A stretch of 64,000 nt of DNA from Paraspadella gotoi (GCA_051294375.1 CM119263.1:21140268-21204267), one strand, 5' to 3'; counted from the stretch's first letter, positions 21,962 to 33,484 are shown. Made by a program: numbers and translations. Notes: generated from the letters alone by a model not told the origin.

Positions 21962-22665
21962 TTACTAGTTTGATTTTTATATTTGATTTTTATTTGATTT
22001 TTTTCTTTTCTTACTTATCTTATTTTTTTTTCTTTCTTCTTCCTTACTTTTCTTTGTTTTTTATTTTATTTTTTCTTTCCTTACTTTTCCTTTTTTATCC
22101 GATTCCTTCTTTATTTTTTTTAATCTTTTCCTCAGAGAGACATTCGAGTGGCACTGGGCATTTTTCCAGGTGGGTCATTACCAGATCCAGCCTAACTAAC
22201 TCCACCACAATACTCTCTCACCTATGACAGGCCTATGAACCGAAATTCATCAGTAATATCCTCATTTGCCCGGCTGGGGGGGGGGACCAGCTCACTTTGA
22301 GCTCTTTCTTTACTTACTTTTCTCTTACCTCTTTATCTTAACTATCCCTCACAAACTATCCTTTTCCATTTCATTTTCATATTTCAATATTCCACTATTT
22401 CAAAAATGCACAAACAGCCTAATTTATATTTATTTCAATCTTTGTTATGTCTAGTTTATAATACTATTTATCTTTGTTGTACATTGCTAATGTATACTAT
22501 TATTTCTCTCTTCTCTGTGTCTCTCTCTCCCTTTTCTCTCCCTTTTCCACAATTTCACAGTCACTCTCCTTTTCATCCCTGTCCTTCATCTTCACCTGTC
22601 CTCAACATCTGACCACTTTTCCTTTAATAAATTCTTTGTTGGAACTCTCCCTCTCTCTCTCTCTC

Positions 22666-22696
<31 letters not shown>

Positions 22697-23493
22697 CAAT
22701 GTTTGTGAAATAAATTATTTGTGATTTAGAGTGCTGATGAAGGCTTGAGTGTGAGCCGAAACATGTCCAAAGTTAATAAAAAACTTTATTGTTGTTCCAC
22801 GAAAATTTTCGTTTTTTAAATTAATCTTTTCCTTAGAAAATAAATAAAGGCCAGAAAAAAATTTTGTTTTTTTTTTTTTTTAAATCTGTTTTTAACTCAT
22901 GCTGTAATTGTCATTTTTGAGAATATATTTTTTATTAATGTTTTAAGATAAAACTTACAAGCAGACTTACATAGACAGTTTTCAGCGTGAACCTGAAACA
23001 AACTAAAATCTTTGTTTTGGTTTCTTGTTTTATACCAAACAGACAAATCTGACAAACCTCGCCCAGCACAATAATAACATCAGCATAAAATGGGGTAAAA
23101 CCGAAAAGGAATAGTTTTATTCGCGATTTCGCGATTTAAGTGATTTTTTCTTCATTTTATTGATTTTTCCTGAACAAATTTTTCGTTCGCATACGGATGA
23201 AGAGGATGAAAAGATCTTTCAACTGGTTACTGAAATTCATTTATATGTCTCACGGATGGCCCGCACGAAATGGAGAACAGTCTTTCTGAAAATCTCCTGA
23301 CAACGTATTTAGTTGTTTTTACTTTCCTTTTCGCATAAAATCTGTCTTTTTTATAAAAAATTTTAGATTCTATGATACCGGACTCCATATTCTGCTGATA
23401 ATGTTTTTTTCAGCGGCAACTATACCTTAACAAGAGTTTGCTTTGAAAAAGTTTTTTGAGAGTCTCTCTTCTTTTCTTCCTCTCTCTCTCTTC

Positions 23494-23524
<31 letters not shown>

Positions 23525-23540
23525 TCTCTCTTCTCTCTCT

Positions 23541-23572
<32 letters not shown>

Positions 23573-24211
23573 CTCACTGTCTCTCTCTGATTTTCACCCT
23601 ACTCATCTGCTTTATCCTCCTTATTTCTTACTTACTCTTTCTTACCATAGAAAATGATTTGAATTCGAAAACAATGTTAATAAAATAAAACAATCTCGAT
23701 ATTTGTATTGAATTATTTAATTAAAACCTTTTTATGCAATAGTATTTAGGAATTAATTGTTTGAAAAAAAAATGAAGAAAAAAAAGAAAGAGGAAAAAAA
23801 AAGAAAAAAATTAAGGAAAAAGAAATTAAAAAAAAAAATCTGAAATTTAAAAAAACGGTAAAGAAGATTCCGAAATCTTTTTGTTTACTCGATTGCGAAA
23901 AAATATACCCCGTTTTATGCGTGATGAGAAACTTACGTTTTAAAAACTCCGGATTCAGAATTAAATATTTCATCTTTTAAAAAAAATTATTAAACTTTAT
24001 GGATAAAAGTTCCATTTTGCGTTAATCTTTTTTAATATCTTTTTTTATATCATCCTTATACATTCGTCACGCGAATTTATTTTTTACTTCCAGACGCTGA
24101 CTACCAGTTAAATCCCCGGGTTTTTTTTCTTTCTCTGACTAAACGAACAGACTTTTTCGCCAAGTTACAGATACTCGCATACAAATGACTTTGAAGAATA
24201 TAAAGAGAGAT

Positions 24212-24296
<85 letters not shown>

Positions 24297-24709
24297 AGGA
24301 ACTGCAGGAAACTTTTAATGACTTTTTTTACCCACGCGCGGTCTGTACTCCAACACCAGACGAGAAGTCGGAAACGAGTAATAAAGATATGAACGCTGCC
24401 TGATCCCGCTGAGTCGTGAATGCCTAAGGAGTTTACTTTTCGGTTCCTTGTTTACCATTGCCTTCCTCCTGTAGTATGCCTTTTTTTCGGCCCAACATTT
24501 ATATATTTAGTCACGATTGAAAAAATTTAGTTATTAGAGAGTAAGAAGAATGAATTAGAGAAAAGGGAAGAGAGAAGAGAGAGTGAGAGAGAGAGAGAGC
24601 GTGTGAGTCCTACGATATATGTGGATTTCTCATCCAGGCCCGAACTTCGCGGGTTCTAGACTCATTTAATAACTTTTATTTTAATGCTCTCGATCTACAT
24701 ATATTTACC
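21962..24709 (+). repeat. Left arm of a 2.7-kb inverted repeat
   Basis: The arm is mirrored in 24789-27440. Matching blocks include AGACATTCGAGTGGCACTGG, GGGACCAGCTCACTTTGAGC, TGAAGGCTTGAGTG.GAGCCG, CCTCGCCCAGCACAATAATA and CGAACAGACTTTTTCGCCAA. The arms differ mainly by short indels and by microsatellite length. It contains CT tracts at 22650-22698 and 23480-23590, an AG tract at 24209-24294 and a hammerhead-like motif. No coding exon is convincing in it. Confidence 0.93.
22733..22768 (+). ncRNA. Hammerhead-ribozyme-like motif in a repeat
   Basis: CTGATGA is followed by the pairing GGCT..AGCC (stem II), then CGAAAC and ATGTC. This is the order of the hammerhead core CUGAUGA-stem II-GAAA-stem III-cleavage site. 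Minimal hammerheads of this kind are known from Penelope-like retroelements. The strand 3 of stem I and the cleavage context are not clearly formed, so activity is doubtful. Confidence 0.35.
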
Positions 24710-24788
24710 AGCAAGAAGCCGGAAGCGTCCATCGAGGAGGATCGAGTTTTTATGGCGGGGGAACGACTAAGAATGAATCCCTGAACTC
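24710..24788 (+). repeat. Centre of the inverted repeat, copy of an exon-5-side segment
   Basis: The non-palindromic spacer between the two arms resembles 18764-18843 (CAGCAAGAAGCCGGAAGCG, then GGATCGAGTTTTTAT, GGCGGG and AACTC/GACTC) with several indels. This is the GC-rich sequence immediately downstream of exon 5. Its placement exactly between two mirror arms is unexplained. Confidence 0.8.
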
Positions 24789-24904
24789 GTAAATATATGT
24801 AGATCGAGAGCATTAAAATAAAAGTTATTAAATGAGTCTAGAACCCGCGAAGTCGGGCCTGGATGAAATCCACATATATCGTAGGACTCACACGCTCTCT
24901 CTCT

Positions 24905-24914
24905 NNNNNNNNNN
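24905..24914. other. Assembly gap, 10 N
   Basis: It lies inside the right arm of the inverted repeat, opposite the AG-rich segment at 24531-24600 of the left arm. Confidence 0.99.
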
Positions 24915-25157
24915 CTAATTAACTAAATTTTTTCAATCGTGACTAAATATATAAATGTTGGGCCGAAAAAAAGGCATACTACAATGGAGAGAAGGCATGG
25001 TAAACAAGCCGAAAAAGTAAACTCCTTAGGCATTCACGACTCAGCGGGATCAGGCAGCGTTCATATCTTTATTACTCGTTCCGACTTCTCGTCTGGTGTT
25101 GGAGTACAGACCGCGCGTGGGTAAAAAAAGTCATTAAAAAGTTTCCTGCCAGTTCCT

Positions 25158-25224
<67 letters not shown>

Positions 25225-25844
25225 ATATTCTTCAAAGTCATTTGTATGCGAGTATCTGTAACTTGGCGAAAAAGTCTGTTCGTTTAGTCAGAGAAAGAAA
25301 AAAAAACCCGGGGATTTAACTGGTAGTCAGCGTCTGGAAGTAAAAAAAATAAATTCGCGTGACGAATGTATAAGGATGATATAAAAAAAGATATTAAAAA
25401 AGATTAACGCAAAATGGAACTTTTATCCATAAAGTTTAATATATTTTTTTAAAAGATGAAATATTTAATTCTGAATCCGGAGTTTTAAAACGTAAGTTTC
25501 TCATCACGCATAAAACGGGGTATATTTTTTCGCAATCGAGTAAACAAAAAGATTTCGGAATCTTCTTTACCGTTTTTTTAAATTTCAGATTTTTTTTTTA
25601 ATTTCTTTTTCCTTAATTTTTTTCTTTTTTTTTCTCTTTTCTTTTTTTTCTTCATTTTTTTTTCAAACAATTAATTCCTAAATACTATTGCATAAAAAGG
25701 TTTTTATTAAATAATTCATACAAAATATCGAGATTGGTTTATTTTATTAAACATTGTTTTCGAAATTCAAATCATTTCTATGGTAAGAAAGAGTAAGTAA
25801 GAATAAGGAGGATAAAGCAGATGAGTAGGGTGAAAATCAGAGAG

Positions 25845-25902
<58 letters not shown>

Positions 25903-26606
25903 AGAAGAAGAGAGACTCTCAAAAACTTTTTCAAAGCAAACATCTTGTTAAGGTATAGTTGCCGCTGAAAAAAACATTATCAGCAGAATATTGGAGTCCG
26001 GTATCAATAGAATCTAAAATTTATTATAAAAAGACAGATTTTATCGAAAAGGAAAGTAAAAACAACTAAATACGTTGTCAAGGATTTTCAAGAAGACTGT
26101 TCTCATTTCGTGCGGGCCATACCGTGAGACATATAAATGAATTTCAGTAACCAGTTGAAAGATCTTTTCATCCTCTTCATCCGTATGCGAACGAAAAATT
26201 TGTTCAGGAAAAATCAATAAAATGAAGAAAAAATCACTTAAATCGCGAAATCGCGAATAAAACTATTCCTTTTCGGTTTTACCCCATTTTATGCCTGATG
26301 TTATTATTGTGCTGGGCGAGGTTTGTCAGATTTGTCTGTTTGGTATAAAACAAGAAACCAAAACAAAGTTTTAGTTTGTTCAGGTTCACGCTGAAAAACT
26401 GTCTATGTAAGTCTGCTTGTAAGTTTTATCTTAAAACATTAATAAAAATAATATTCTCAAAAAATGACAATTACAGCATGAGTTAAAAAAAAACAGATTT
26501 AAAAAAAAACAAAATTTTTTTCTGGCCTTATTTATTTTCTAAGGAAAAGATTAATTAAAAACGAAAATTTTCGTGGAACAACAATAAAGTTTTTTATTCA
26601 ACTTTG

Positions 26607-26645
26607 GACATGTTTTCGGCTCACAACTCAAGCCTTCATCAGCAT
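26607..26645 (-). ncRNA. Hammerhead-like motif, mirrored copy
   Basis: The reverse complement reads CTGATGA, GGCTTGAGTTGTGAGCC, GAAAACATGTCC. It has the same stem II as the copy at 22733 with one extra A in the GAAA block. Confidence 0.35.
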
Positions 26646-26675
26646 CTTAAATCACAAATAATTTATTTCACAAAC

Positions 26676-26742
<67 letters not shown>

Positions 26743-27429
26743 CCAACAAAGAAATTTAGTAAAGGAAAGTGGTCAGATGTGAGGACAGAGTGAAGAATGA
26801 GGACAGGGATGAAAGGAGAGTGACTGTGAAATTGGTGAAAAGGGAGAGAGAAAGGGAGAGAGAGACACAGAGAGAGAGAAATAATAGTATACATAGGCAA
26901 TGTACAACAAAGATAAATAGTATTAATAACTAGACATAACAAAGATTGAAATAAATTAAATTAGGCTGTTTGTGCATTTTTGAAATAGTGGAATATTGAA
27001 ATATGAAAATGAAATGGAAAAGGATAGTTGTGAGGGATAGTTAAGATAAAGAGGTAAGAGAAAAATAAGTAAAAGAAGAGCTCAAAGTGAGCTGGTCCCC
27101 CCCCCCCAGCCGGGCAAATGAGGGATATTACTGATGAATTTCGGTTCATAGGCCTGTCATAGGTTGAGAGAGTATTGTGGTGGAGTTAGTTAGGCTGGAT
27201 CTGGTAATGAACCGGCGGCACCTGGAAAAATGCCCAGTGCCACTCGAATGTCTCTCTGAGGAAAAGATTAAAAAAAATAAAGAAGGAATCGGATAAAAAA
27301 GGAAAAGTAAGGAAAGAAAAAATAAAATAAAAAACAAAGAAAAGTAAGGAGAAAGAAAGAAAAAAAAATAAAGATAAGTAAGAAAAGAAAAAAATCAAAT
27401 AAAAATCAAATATAAGTAAGGGAAGAAAA

Positions 27430-28480
27430 AAAAGAATAAAAAACAAAGATAATTAAGGAAAGAAAAAATAAAATAAAAAACAAAAATAAGTAAGGAAAGA
27501 GAAAGAAAATAAAAACAAAAATAAGTAAGAAGAGAGAAAGAGAATAAAAAACAAAGATAAGTAAGGAAAGAGAAAGAGAATAAAAAACAAAGATAAGTAA
27601 GGAAAGAGAAAGAGAATAAAAACAAAGATAAGGAAGGAAAGAGAAAGAGAATAAAAAACAAAGATAAGGAAGGAAAGAGAAAGAGAATAAAAACCACAGA
27701 TAAGGAAGGAAAAAGAAAGAGAATAAAAAACAAAGATAAGGAAGGAAAGAGAAAAAGAATAAAAAACAAAGATAAGTAAGGAAAGAAAAAGAGAATAAAA
27801 AACAAAGATAAGGAAGGAAAGAGAAAGAGAATAAAAAACAAAGATAAGGAAGGAAAAAGAAAGAGAATAAAAAACTAAGATAAGGAAGGAAACAGAAAGA
27901 GAATAAAAAACAAAGATAAGGAAGGAAAGAGAATAAAAAACAAAGATAAGGAAGGAAAGAGAAAGAGAATAAAAAACAAAGATAAGGAAGGAAAAAGAAA
28001 GAGAATAAAAAACAAAGATAAGGAAGGAAAGAGAAAAAGAATAAAAAACAAAGATAATTAAGGAAAGAGAAAGAGAATAAGAAACAAAGATAAGGAAGGA
28101 AAGAGAAAGAGAATAAAAAACAAAGATAAGGAAAGAAAGAGAGAAAGAATAAAAAACAAAGATAAGTAAGGAAAGAGAAAGAGAANNNNNNNNNNNNNNN
28201 NNNNNNNNNNTAAAAAACAAAGTAAGAAAGGAAGGAAAGAAAAACAGACAAGAGGAGAAAGAAAGAAATAAAACAAAATAAGGAATAGGAAAGAGAAAAG
28301 AGACATAAAACCAAAATAATCAAGGAAAGGATAAAAGAATAAGAATAAGAAGAAAGAGAAAAAAAAAAACAAAGATAAGCCGCAAGGAAAGAAGAAAGCA
28401 TGAATAAAACAAAGATAATGAAGGAAAAGAAAAGAGAATAAAAAACAAAGATAAGAAAGGAAAGAGAAAGGGAGCCTCCG
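27430..28480 (-). repeat. 36-bp minisatellite (AATAAAAAACAAAGATAAGG unit)
   Basis: About 28 units of AATAAAAAACAAAGATAAGG plus AAGGAAAGAGAAAGAG, interrupted by a 25-N gap at 28186-28210. Because 36 is divisible by three and the units contain no stop, the minus strand stays open for hundreds of codons with a 12-residue Phe/Leu/Ser period. I regard that as a by-product of the repeat, not a gene. Confidence 0.95.
28186..28210. other. Assembly gap, 25 N, inside the minisatellite
   Basis: It has minisatellite units on both sides, so array length is unknown. Confidence 0.99.
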
Positions 28481-28482
28481 CA

Positions 28483-28680
28483 CTGCGCCGATAAATCTAT
28501 TATTCTGGCCACAAAATTCCAAGTGACTTCCCTCTCGTCAAACTCGATTTTATGACTGCAAACCTCCTCTAGAGAATAAAAAACAAAGATAAGGAAGGAA
28601 AGAGAAAGAGCCTCCGACGCGATTAATCATATTCGGGACAAATTCAGTGATTCTCTCTCGTCAAAACTCGATTTTATGAT
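28483..28680 (+). repeat. Short direct duplication around a minisatellite unit
   Basis: AGCCTCCG...TCTCGTCAAACTCGATTTTA at 28483-28540 recurs with indels at 28609-28680 (TCTCGTCAAAACTCGATTTT). The two are separated by one minisatellite unit, consistent with imperfect overlap of reads or contigs next to the large gap. Confidence 0.7.
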
Positions 28681-28698
28681 GGAACTCTCTCTCTCTCT

Positions 28699-28943
28699 NN
28701 NNNNNNNNNNNNNNNNNNNNNNNNNNNNNNNNNNNNNNNNNNNNNNNNNNNNNNNNNNNNNNNNNNNNNNNNNNNNNNNNNNNNNNNNNNNNNNNNNNNN
28801 NNNNNNNNNNNNNNNNNNNNNNNNNNNNNNNNNNNNNNNNNNNNNNNNNNNNNNNNNNNNNNNNNNNNNNNNNNNNNNNNNNNNNNNNNNNNNNNNNNNN
28901 NNNNNNNNNNNNNNNNNNNNNNNNNNNNNNNNNNNNNNNNNNN
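28699..28943. other. Assembly gap, 245 N
   Basis: It begins in a CT repeat, and exon 7 starts 84 bases after its end. Confidence 0.99.
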
Positions 28944-29027
28944 AATTCAATTATTTTACTATATCCTATTGTCACTTTCCCACACCACACCCCTTGCCCA
29001 CACCCATCCTTCTCCACATCCCCCCAG

Positions 29028-29194
29028 GTCCCCACGGTGGACTCGGAGCGCCGTCATTCCTATGACGCCCAGGCCTGCGCGACGTCGACGACGTCTCTCG
29101 CGGTTCCGACTCAGGCCACGCGATCCACGTCGATCGACGTCTCGTTCCCGACGGAGGACGAGTGCGGTTACAAGGCCATCACCAAGGCGCACAC
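29028..29194 (+). CDS. DGK gene exon 7 (RRHSYD.., RSTSID.., KAITKAH)
   Basis: The exon lies between CACATCCCCCCAG and the donor CACAC|GTGAGG, starting in phase 0 and ending in phase 2. It encodes 55 residues plus two bases: VPTVDSERRHSYDAQACATS, a Ser/Thr-rich stretch, TRSTSIDVSFPTEDECGYKA and ITKAH. The YKAI.K block corresponds to the KAI..(G) block just before the C1 domains in DGK zeta and iota. Two R-x-x-S-hydrophobic-D sites are present. The two leftover bases AC join with the first base of exon 8 to give Thr, so the junction at 60853 is phase-perfect. GC-rich codon ends support it. Confidence 0.82.
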
Positions 29195-29349
29195 GTGAGG
29201 GGGGAGGGTGTTGTGGCAGGTGTTGAAAGAGGTGGTAGGAGTGGTAAGGGTAGAAGTTGGAATGGGTGTGATTGGGAATGGGTGTTTGGGGAGTTAAAAA
29301 AGGATGATGGAGGAAGATGTATGCGACCTTTAGACGCGAAAATGAGTTG

Positions 29350-29521
29350 AAGGATGTTAATTTACACGTGTGCACGAAAAAATAATAAAATAAGTAGATT
29401 TGGTTTGTATCTCGAACTTTGATGATAACTGTGATTAGAAGTATTCACGTGAGATCTGACTTTTATTTCACTGGCCTGATTCAGCGATGCTCGGAATACT
29501 GGCTTTTTTCAAATCCTCGCC

Positions 29522-29570
<49 letters not shown>

Positions 29571-29620
29571 CCCTCGCTCACCTCCAAGTATGACGCCGTC
29601 CAATAAGGCGCAGTTTGAAC
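29350..29620 (+). repeat. Direct duplication flanking a gap, copy 1
   Basis: It matches 29680-30015 in order (GGATGTTAATT..ACACGTG, AGAAGTATTCACGTGAGATC, CTCTCT tract, ATGACGCCGTC, CAGTTTGAA). The copies differ mainly by small indels. A CT microsatellite at 29527-29566 lies inside. It stops at a 25-N gap, suggesting two overlapping contig ends that were not merged. Confidence 0.85.
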
Positions 29621-29645
29621 NNNNNNNNNNNNNNNNNNNNNNNNN
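29621..29645. other. Assembly gap, 25 N
   Basis: It separates the two copies of the duplicated block. Confidence 0.99.
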
Positions 29646-29679
29646 CGAGCCTTCTTAGACGTCGCGAAAGCATGATCCT

Positions 29680-30015
29680 ATCTGCAAGGATGTTAATTGT
29701 TACACGTGGGTCACGAAAGAAAGAATAAATAAAATAAGTAGATTCCGGCTTTGTATCTTCGAAACTGTGGTGAATGATAACTTGTGATTTAGAAGTATTC
29801 ACGTGAGATCTGAACTTTTATTTCTTACTGGCGTCTGAATTCAGCGATTATGCTCGATACTGGGCTTTTTCAAATCCTTCGACCCTGCGAAATCGCTCTC
29901 TCTCTCGTCTCTCTCTGTCTCTCTCTCATCTTCTCTCTCTGCCTTTTGCCTCCTGCTGCTCACCTTTCCAAGTAATGACGCCGTCGCATAATTAAACGGC
30001 CGCAGTTTGAATTGG
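29680..30015 (+). repeat. Direct duplication flanking a gap, copy 2
   Basis: Second copy of 29350-29620. It continues past GCAGTTTGAATTGG into unique sequence, as expected if copy 1 is the redundant end of another contig. Confidence 0.85.
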
Positions 30016-30359
30016 CTATAGGGGACAGTTTCAACTGCGGCCCTCTTTCTGTTCACATGAAACTGTTTTCTTTTCCCTCTGTTTTGGGAACCCTACCACT
30101 ATTTTTTCATGGAGGTTTACTGTTTTGAAGGCCCTTCTGCGCTTATCCACGCGGGGGAAGTCCCCGCCACTGTTTTTGTATGTGGGAGATTGACGTTTGA
30201 ATCCCGTCCCGCGCGTGACCATATCATCAATCAATCGGCAATTCCTTGTTATAAAAATATTAACTTTGATAAACTATAAGTAAACCTTAAATCCTAATTT
30301 AGAAAATAAATAATTTATTTGCAATTTAGATTTCATTCCTAAAGAACCCTCTATTTTAA

Positions 30360-30412
30360 TATTCTTCTCTCTCTCTCGGCTACCTCTTCTCTTTCTTATT
30401 TTTCTTATTTCA

Positions 30413-30448
<36 letters not shown>

Positions 30449-30810
30449 TTCAATCTTATATATTATCTCTCTCTCTTTTTCTCACTCTATTTCTTTTTTT
30501 TTTCCTATTTTTATCTCTCTCTCAACTTTCTCTCTTTGTCTTCTCTTTCTACCCTCTCTCTTCTTTTTTTATTTTCATATATTTTTCTTCTCTCGTCTCT
30601 ACTCGTGTTCTCTGTCTCTCTTTCTCTCTGTCTCTCTCTCTATCTCTCTCTCTCTTTCTCTCTCCTTATATCTCTATCTCTTTCTCACTCTATTTCTTTT
30701 TTTTCTATTTTTTATCTCTCTCTCACTTTCTTTCTCTCTCTTTGTCTACCTCTTTCTTTCTTTCTTTCTCTCTATCTCTCTCTCTGTCTGTCTCTCTTTC
30801 TCATGGAAAA
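30360..30810. repeat. Pyrimidine-rich block with CT and CTTT tracts
   Basis: About 450 bp of nearly pure C/T on the plus strand. The open frames here are Ser/Leu/Phe low-complexity only. Confidence 0.85.
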
Positions 30811-30814
30811 ATTC

Positions 30815-31266
30815 TAAATGTCACTTATGAACAACATACTATCAGTGAACATCAATTTGTAAAAAAAAATAATTTTATGTTCTTCAATTTTTGCAGTAGG
30901 CTATATTTATATATAGTACTATCCTTATAAAACCAAAAAATTTTAAAATAGGCTTTTCCATTTAAACCCATTTTCACTCGCACTATTCCATTGAAACTTC
31001 ATATCCAGCTCAATCACACACTTCCCTACTTACTCACAAAATTTTATTCCAATCCATCCATCCAATCACGAGTAATTGGAGTATAATGCTAAAGGGGGAT
31101 GGACAGACGGACGGACAGACGGACGGACAGATGGACGGACGGACGGACACCATTTTTTTTGCATAATTTATCATAATTTGATGTTCTGACATGTTCTAAG
31201 TTAATGACCGACAAGATTGGGGGGTGGACAGACGGACCAACAAAGTGAATTATAGAGTCTAAAAAG
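30815..31266 (+). repeat. Dispersed repeat segment plus shortened GGAC-array element, copy 2
   Basis: 30815-30957 matches 5109-5285. 30958-31266 matches the second core unit, GGAC array and 3' part of the element at 3423. The terminal hairpin is missing: the sequence goes from TATAGAGTC directly to TAAAAA. This is a clean internal loss of the palindrome relative to the other copies. Confidence 0.75.
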
Positions 31267-32003
31267 AATGACCCGTCGGGGTCAGGTTCGGGTCAGGTCC
31301 GCGATCTGAGCCGCGGACGGAAGAGATTAATGTATACAAACTTCCCGAGAACTGTATTTTAGTTGTCTTTTGTCTCAGAAAGCAAAAGTACAAATGTTTT
31401 GAGAGGGCGCCTGATGATGAAGGAAATCTGATCAAAGCTCGAACAATAGATTTCTACTTGTCTGGCAACCATTTGAGTTTAAAAAATAACCAATTATAAT
31501 TTTAATTCATAATTATATATTTTAACTATTAATATCATTATGATTATAATTATAATTTTTAGATCCAAATGAATTATAATTTTTTGAATGTTACTTAGCA
31601 TCTTTGTGTTTTGAATTGAGAAAAAGTTTGAATTATAGCAAACAACGATTTATTTTGAGACATTTGTTGTTGTTGTTGTTTTGATTTTAATTCAAGTCTT
31701 CATTAGCACTCTATTCCATCGAAGCTGTATATCCAGCTCAATAACACACTTTTCTACACATACAATATACTATATTGTCTTTCTTTCTTTCTTCTTTAAT
31801 TATCTTTTCTTTCTTTTCTTTTTCTTTTTCTTTTTTTTTCCTATATTTTTTCTTTCTTTCTTTTTTTTCTTACTTTTTCTGACATTAATATTTCTGTAGT
31901 GATTAAAAATATATTAAAAGAAAGCAAAGAAAAATTCAAATCTGTGACCATCATTGTTATCGCTATTGAGATACCTTGAAGCCCAAAAAAACAAAGAACG
32001 TTT

Positions 32004-32050
32004 GAGAGAGAGAGATAGATAGAGAGAGAGAGAGAAAGAGAGAGAGAGAA

Positions 32051-32084
<34 letters not shown>
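32004..32084. repeat. (AG)n microsatellite
   Basis: About 80 bp of AG with GATAGATA and AAAG interruptions. Confidence 0.92.
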
Positions 32085-32430
32085 TGGGCCATTTCTCGTC
32101 CCCGTCATGAATTGGGGCGGGGATTTGCCGGGAATTATATCCCCGGCGAAGACCGCCGCAGGGCGTAGTTGCGGTGAACTTATAGTTCTCTTCCCCGAAA
32201 CTGCGCGAAGTTTAACAGTTTAAACTGCGAGGATATGGCCCGCGTAATATCTCCTCACCTCTCTCTCTCCCTCGTTCCATTCTTCCGTGAATGATAAGGG
32301 AGACGTGGCGGCGACGATCGACGTCTGTAATGTCGCCGCCGTTCGCTCGGGCGCTGGAACGACTCAATCGTTCGTGAATGGAGCAGCGACGGGCTGTTGA
32401 AAGGCGCCCGGAGAAGTGAACGGCGAAAAG
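32085..32430 (+). promoter_or_regulatory. GC- and CpG-rich island in intron 7
   Basis: This patch is much richer in CG dinucleotides than its surroundings (for example GGCGGCGACGATCGACG, CGCCGCCGTTCGCTCGGGCG). It has short frames only and no clear splice-bounded exon. Such islands often mark promoters or non-coding first exons. No TATA or defined initiator is visible, so the call is tentative. Confidence 0.25.
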
Positions 32431-33484
32431 TGATACTTAAATAGTGAAAATTTCGATTTTAGAACGAATAAACAAAAAGTGAATCGACAATGAAGTCCAT
32501 TTATGAATGTTGATTATGACAAAGATATGCGATTATGAATGATGATGGGTGAGCGTCTGTGAAAAAAATGATGACAAAGGACAAACGAGGTCAACGAACA
32601 ACGACAACGAACGACAAAATTTAAACGACAAACAAAACAACCAAGACTAGAAAAAGCAAAAAAAAAGCCTCGCCTCTCTAAGGAGCGTTTTATGAATAAA
32701 AGATGATGAATAATTAATTTACGATAAACAATAAGAAAACTAAACCATAAAAGGCGAAACTTAAAAAGATAAAAAAACGTTTAAAAAACATCGGCTTCGT
32801 CTCCATGGTTACTGCGTATCGGGCATCGAATCTTTTTTTTTTCGTCGATAATAAAAAAAGAGGCAGAAGAGAGGTGGCGAATTTATCGATTTAAACAAAA
32901 GGTCAAATCTCGACGGAAATTTGATGAATCAATCGAGTTTCTACTGAAAATTTTTAGATTTTTTTTTTCTGGTAGGCGAATTTAAAAAATAAATAGTGTC
33001 AATAGTATTAGTAAAAAAATAAAAAGAAAAATAAAAGTAAAGAAAAAACCAGGGGTTAAAAAATAGGTAAAATGAAATAAATAAAAATGATAATAAAAAG
33101 GATTAAACGATGAAAAGAGTTCGATGGGAACATTCCCGCCGAACTTTACGACAGCCTTATTATCTTTGAATCATCGAGAGATTTGGTTTTTTTTAGATTC
33201 ACTTCGTTCCAATTATTTTCTCTTCTCAATTATTTCTTTTAATATTTTATCTTGAAATCGAAAAAAAAGAACATTTCATTAAAAAAATTCAGTATTTTTT
33301 TCTAAACTACCTAATAATTCTGTCCCCTACTAAGTCAATCGACAATAAGTCAAGATATATTTTGCGGCACCCGATAATCACCCGACCACGCCGGTCCCAC
33401 TCCACCCCCCCTCGATCAGCCTAACCCCAATTAAGCTCTCACTCTCTCCAGCGACGAGAAAACTCATTTCTTTTCGATTCTCGA

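Larger units (their letters stand above)
24789..27440 (-). repeat. Right arm of the 2.7-kb inverted repeat
   Basis: The mirror of 21962-24709, starting GTAAATATATGTAGATCGAG. It contains a 10-N gap where the left arm has an AG-rich stretch, the CT/AG tracts at 25161-25222 and 25850-25900, an AG tract at 26681-26737, and the mirrored hammerhead-like motif at 26607-26645. It ends where the A-rich minisatellite begins. Confidence 0.93.

Noticed and set aside
21469-22227. Plus-strand open frame of 252 codons spanning a gap
   Set aside because: Only the piece 21776-21936 has exon features; the rest is pyrimidine-rich intron and repeat joined artificially through N.
27406-28512. Minus-strand open frame of 368 codons
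   Set aside because: It is the in-frame reading of the 36-bp minisatellite, includes N bases, lacks a credible start context and has only Phe/Leu/Ser/Tyr periodic composition.
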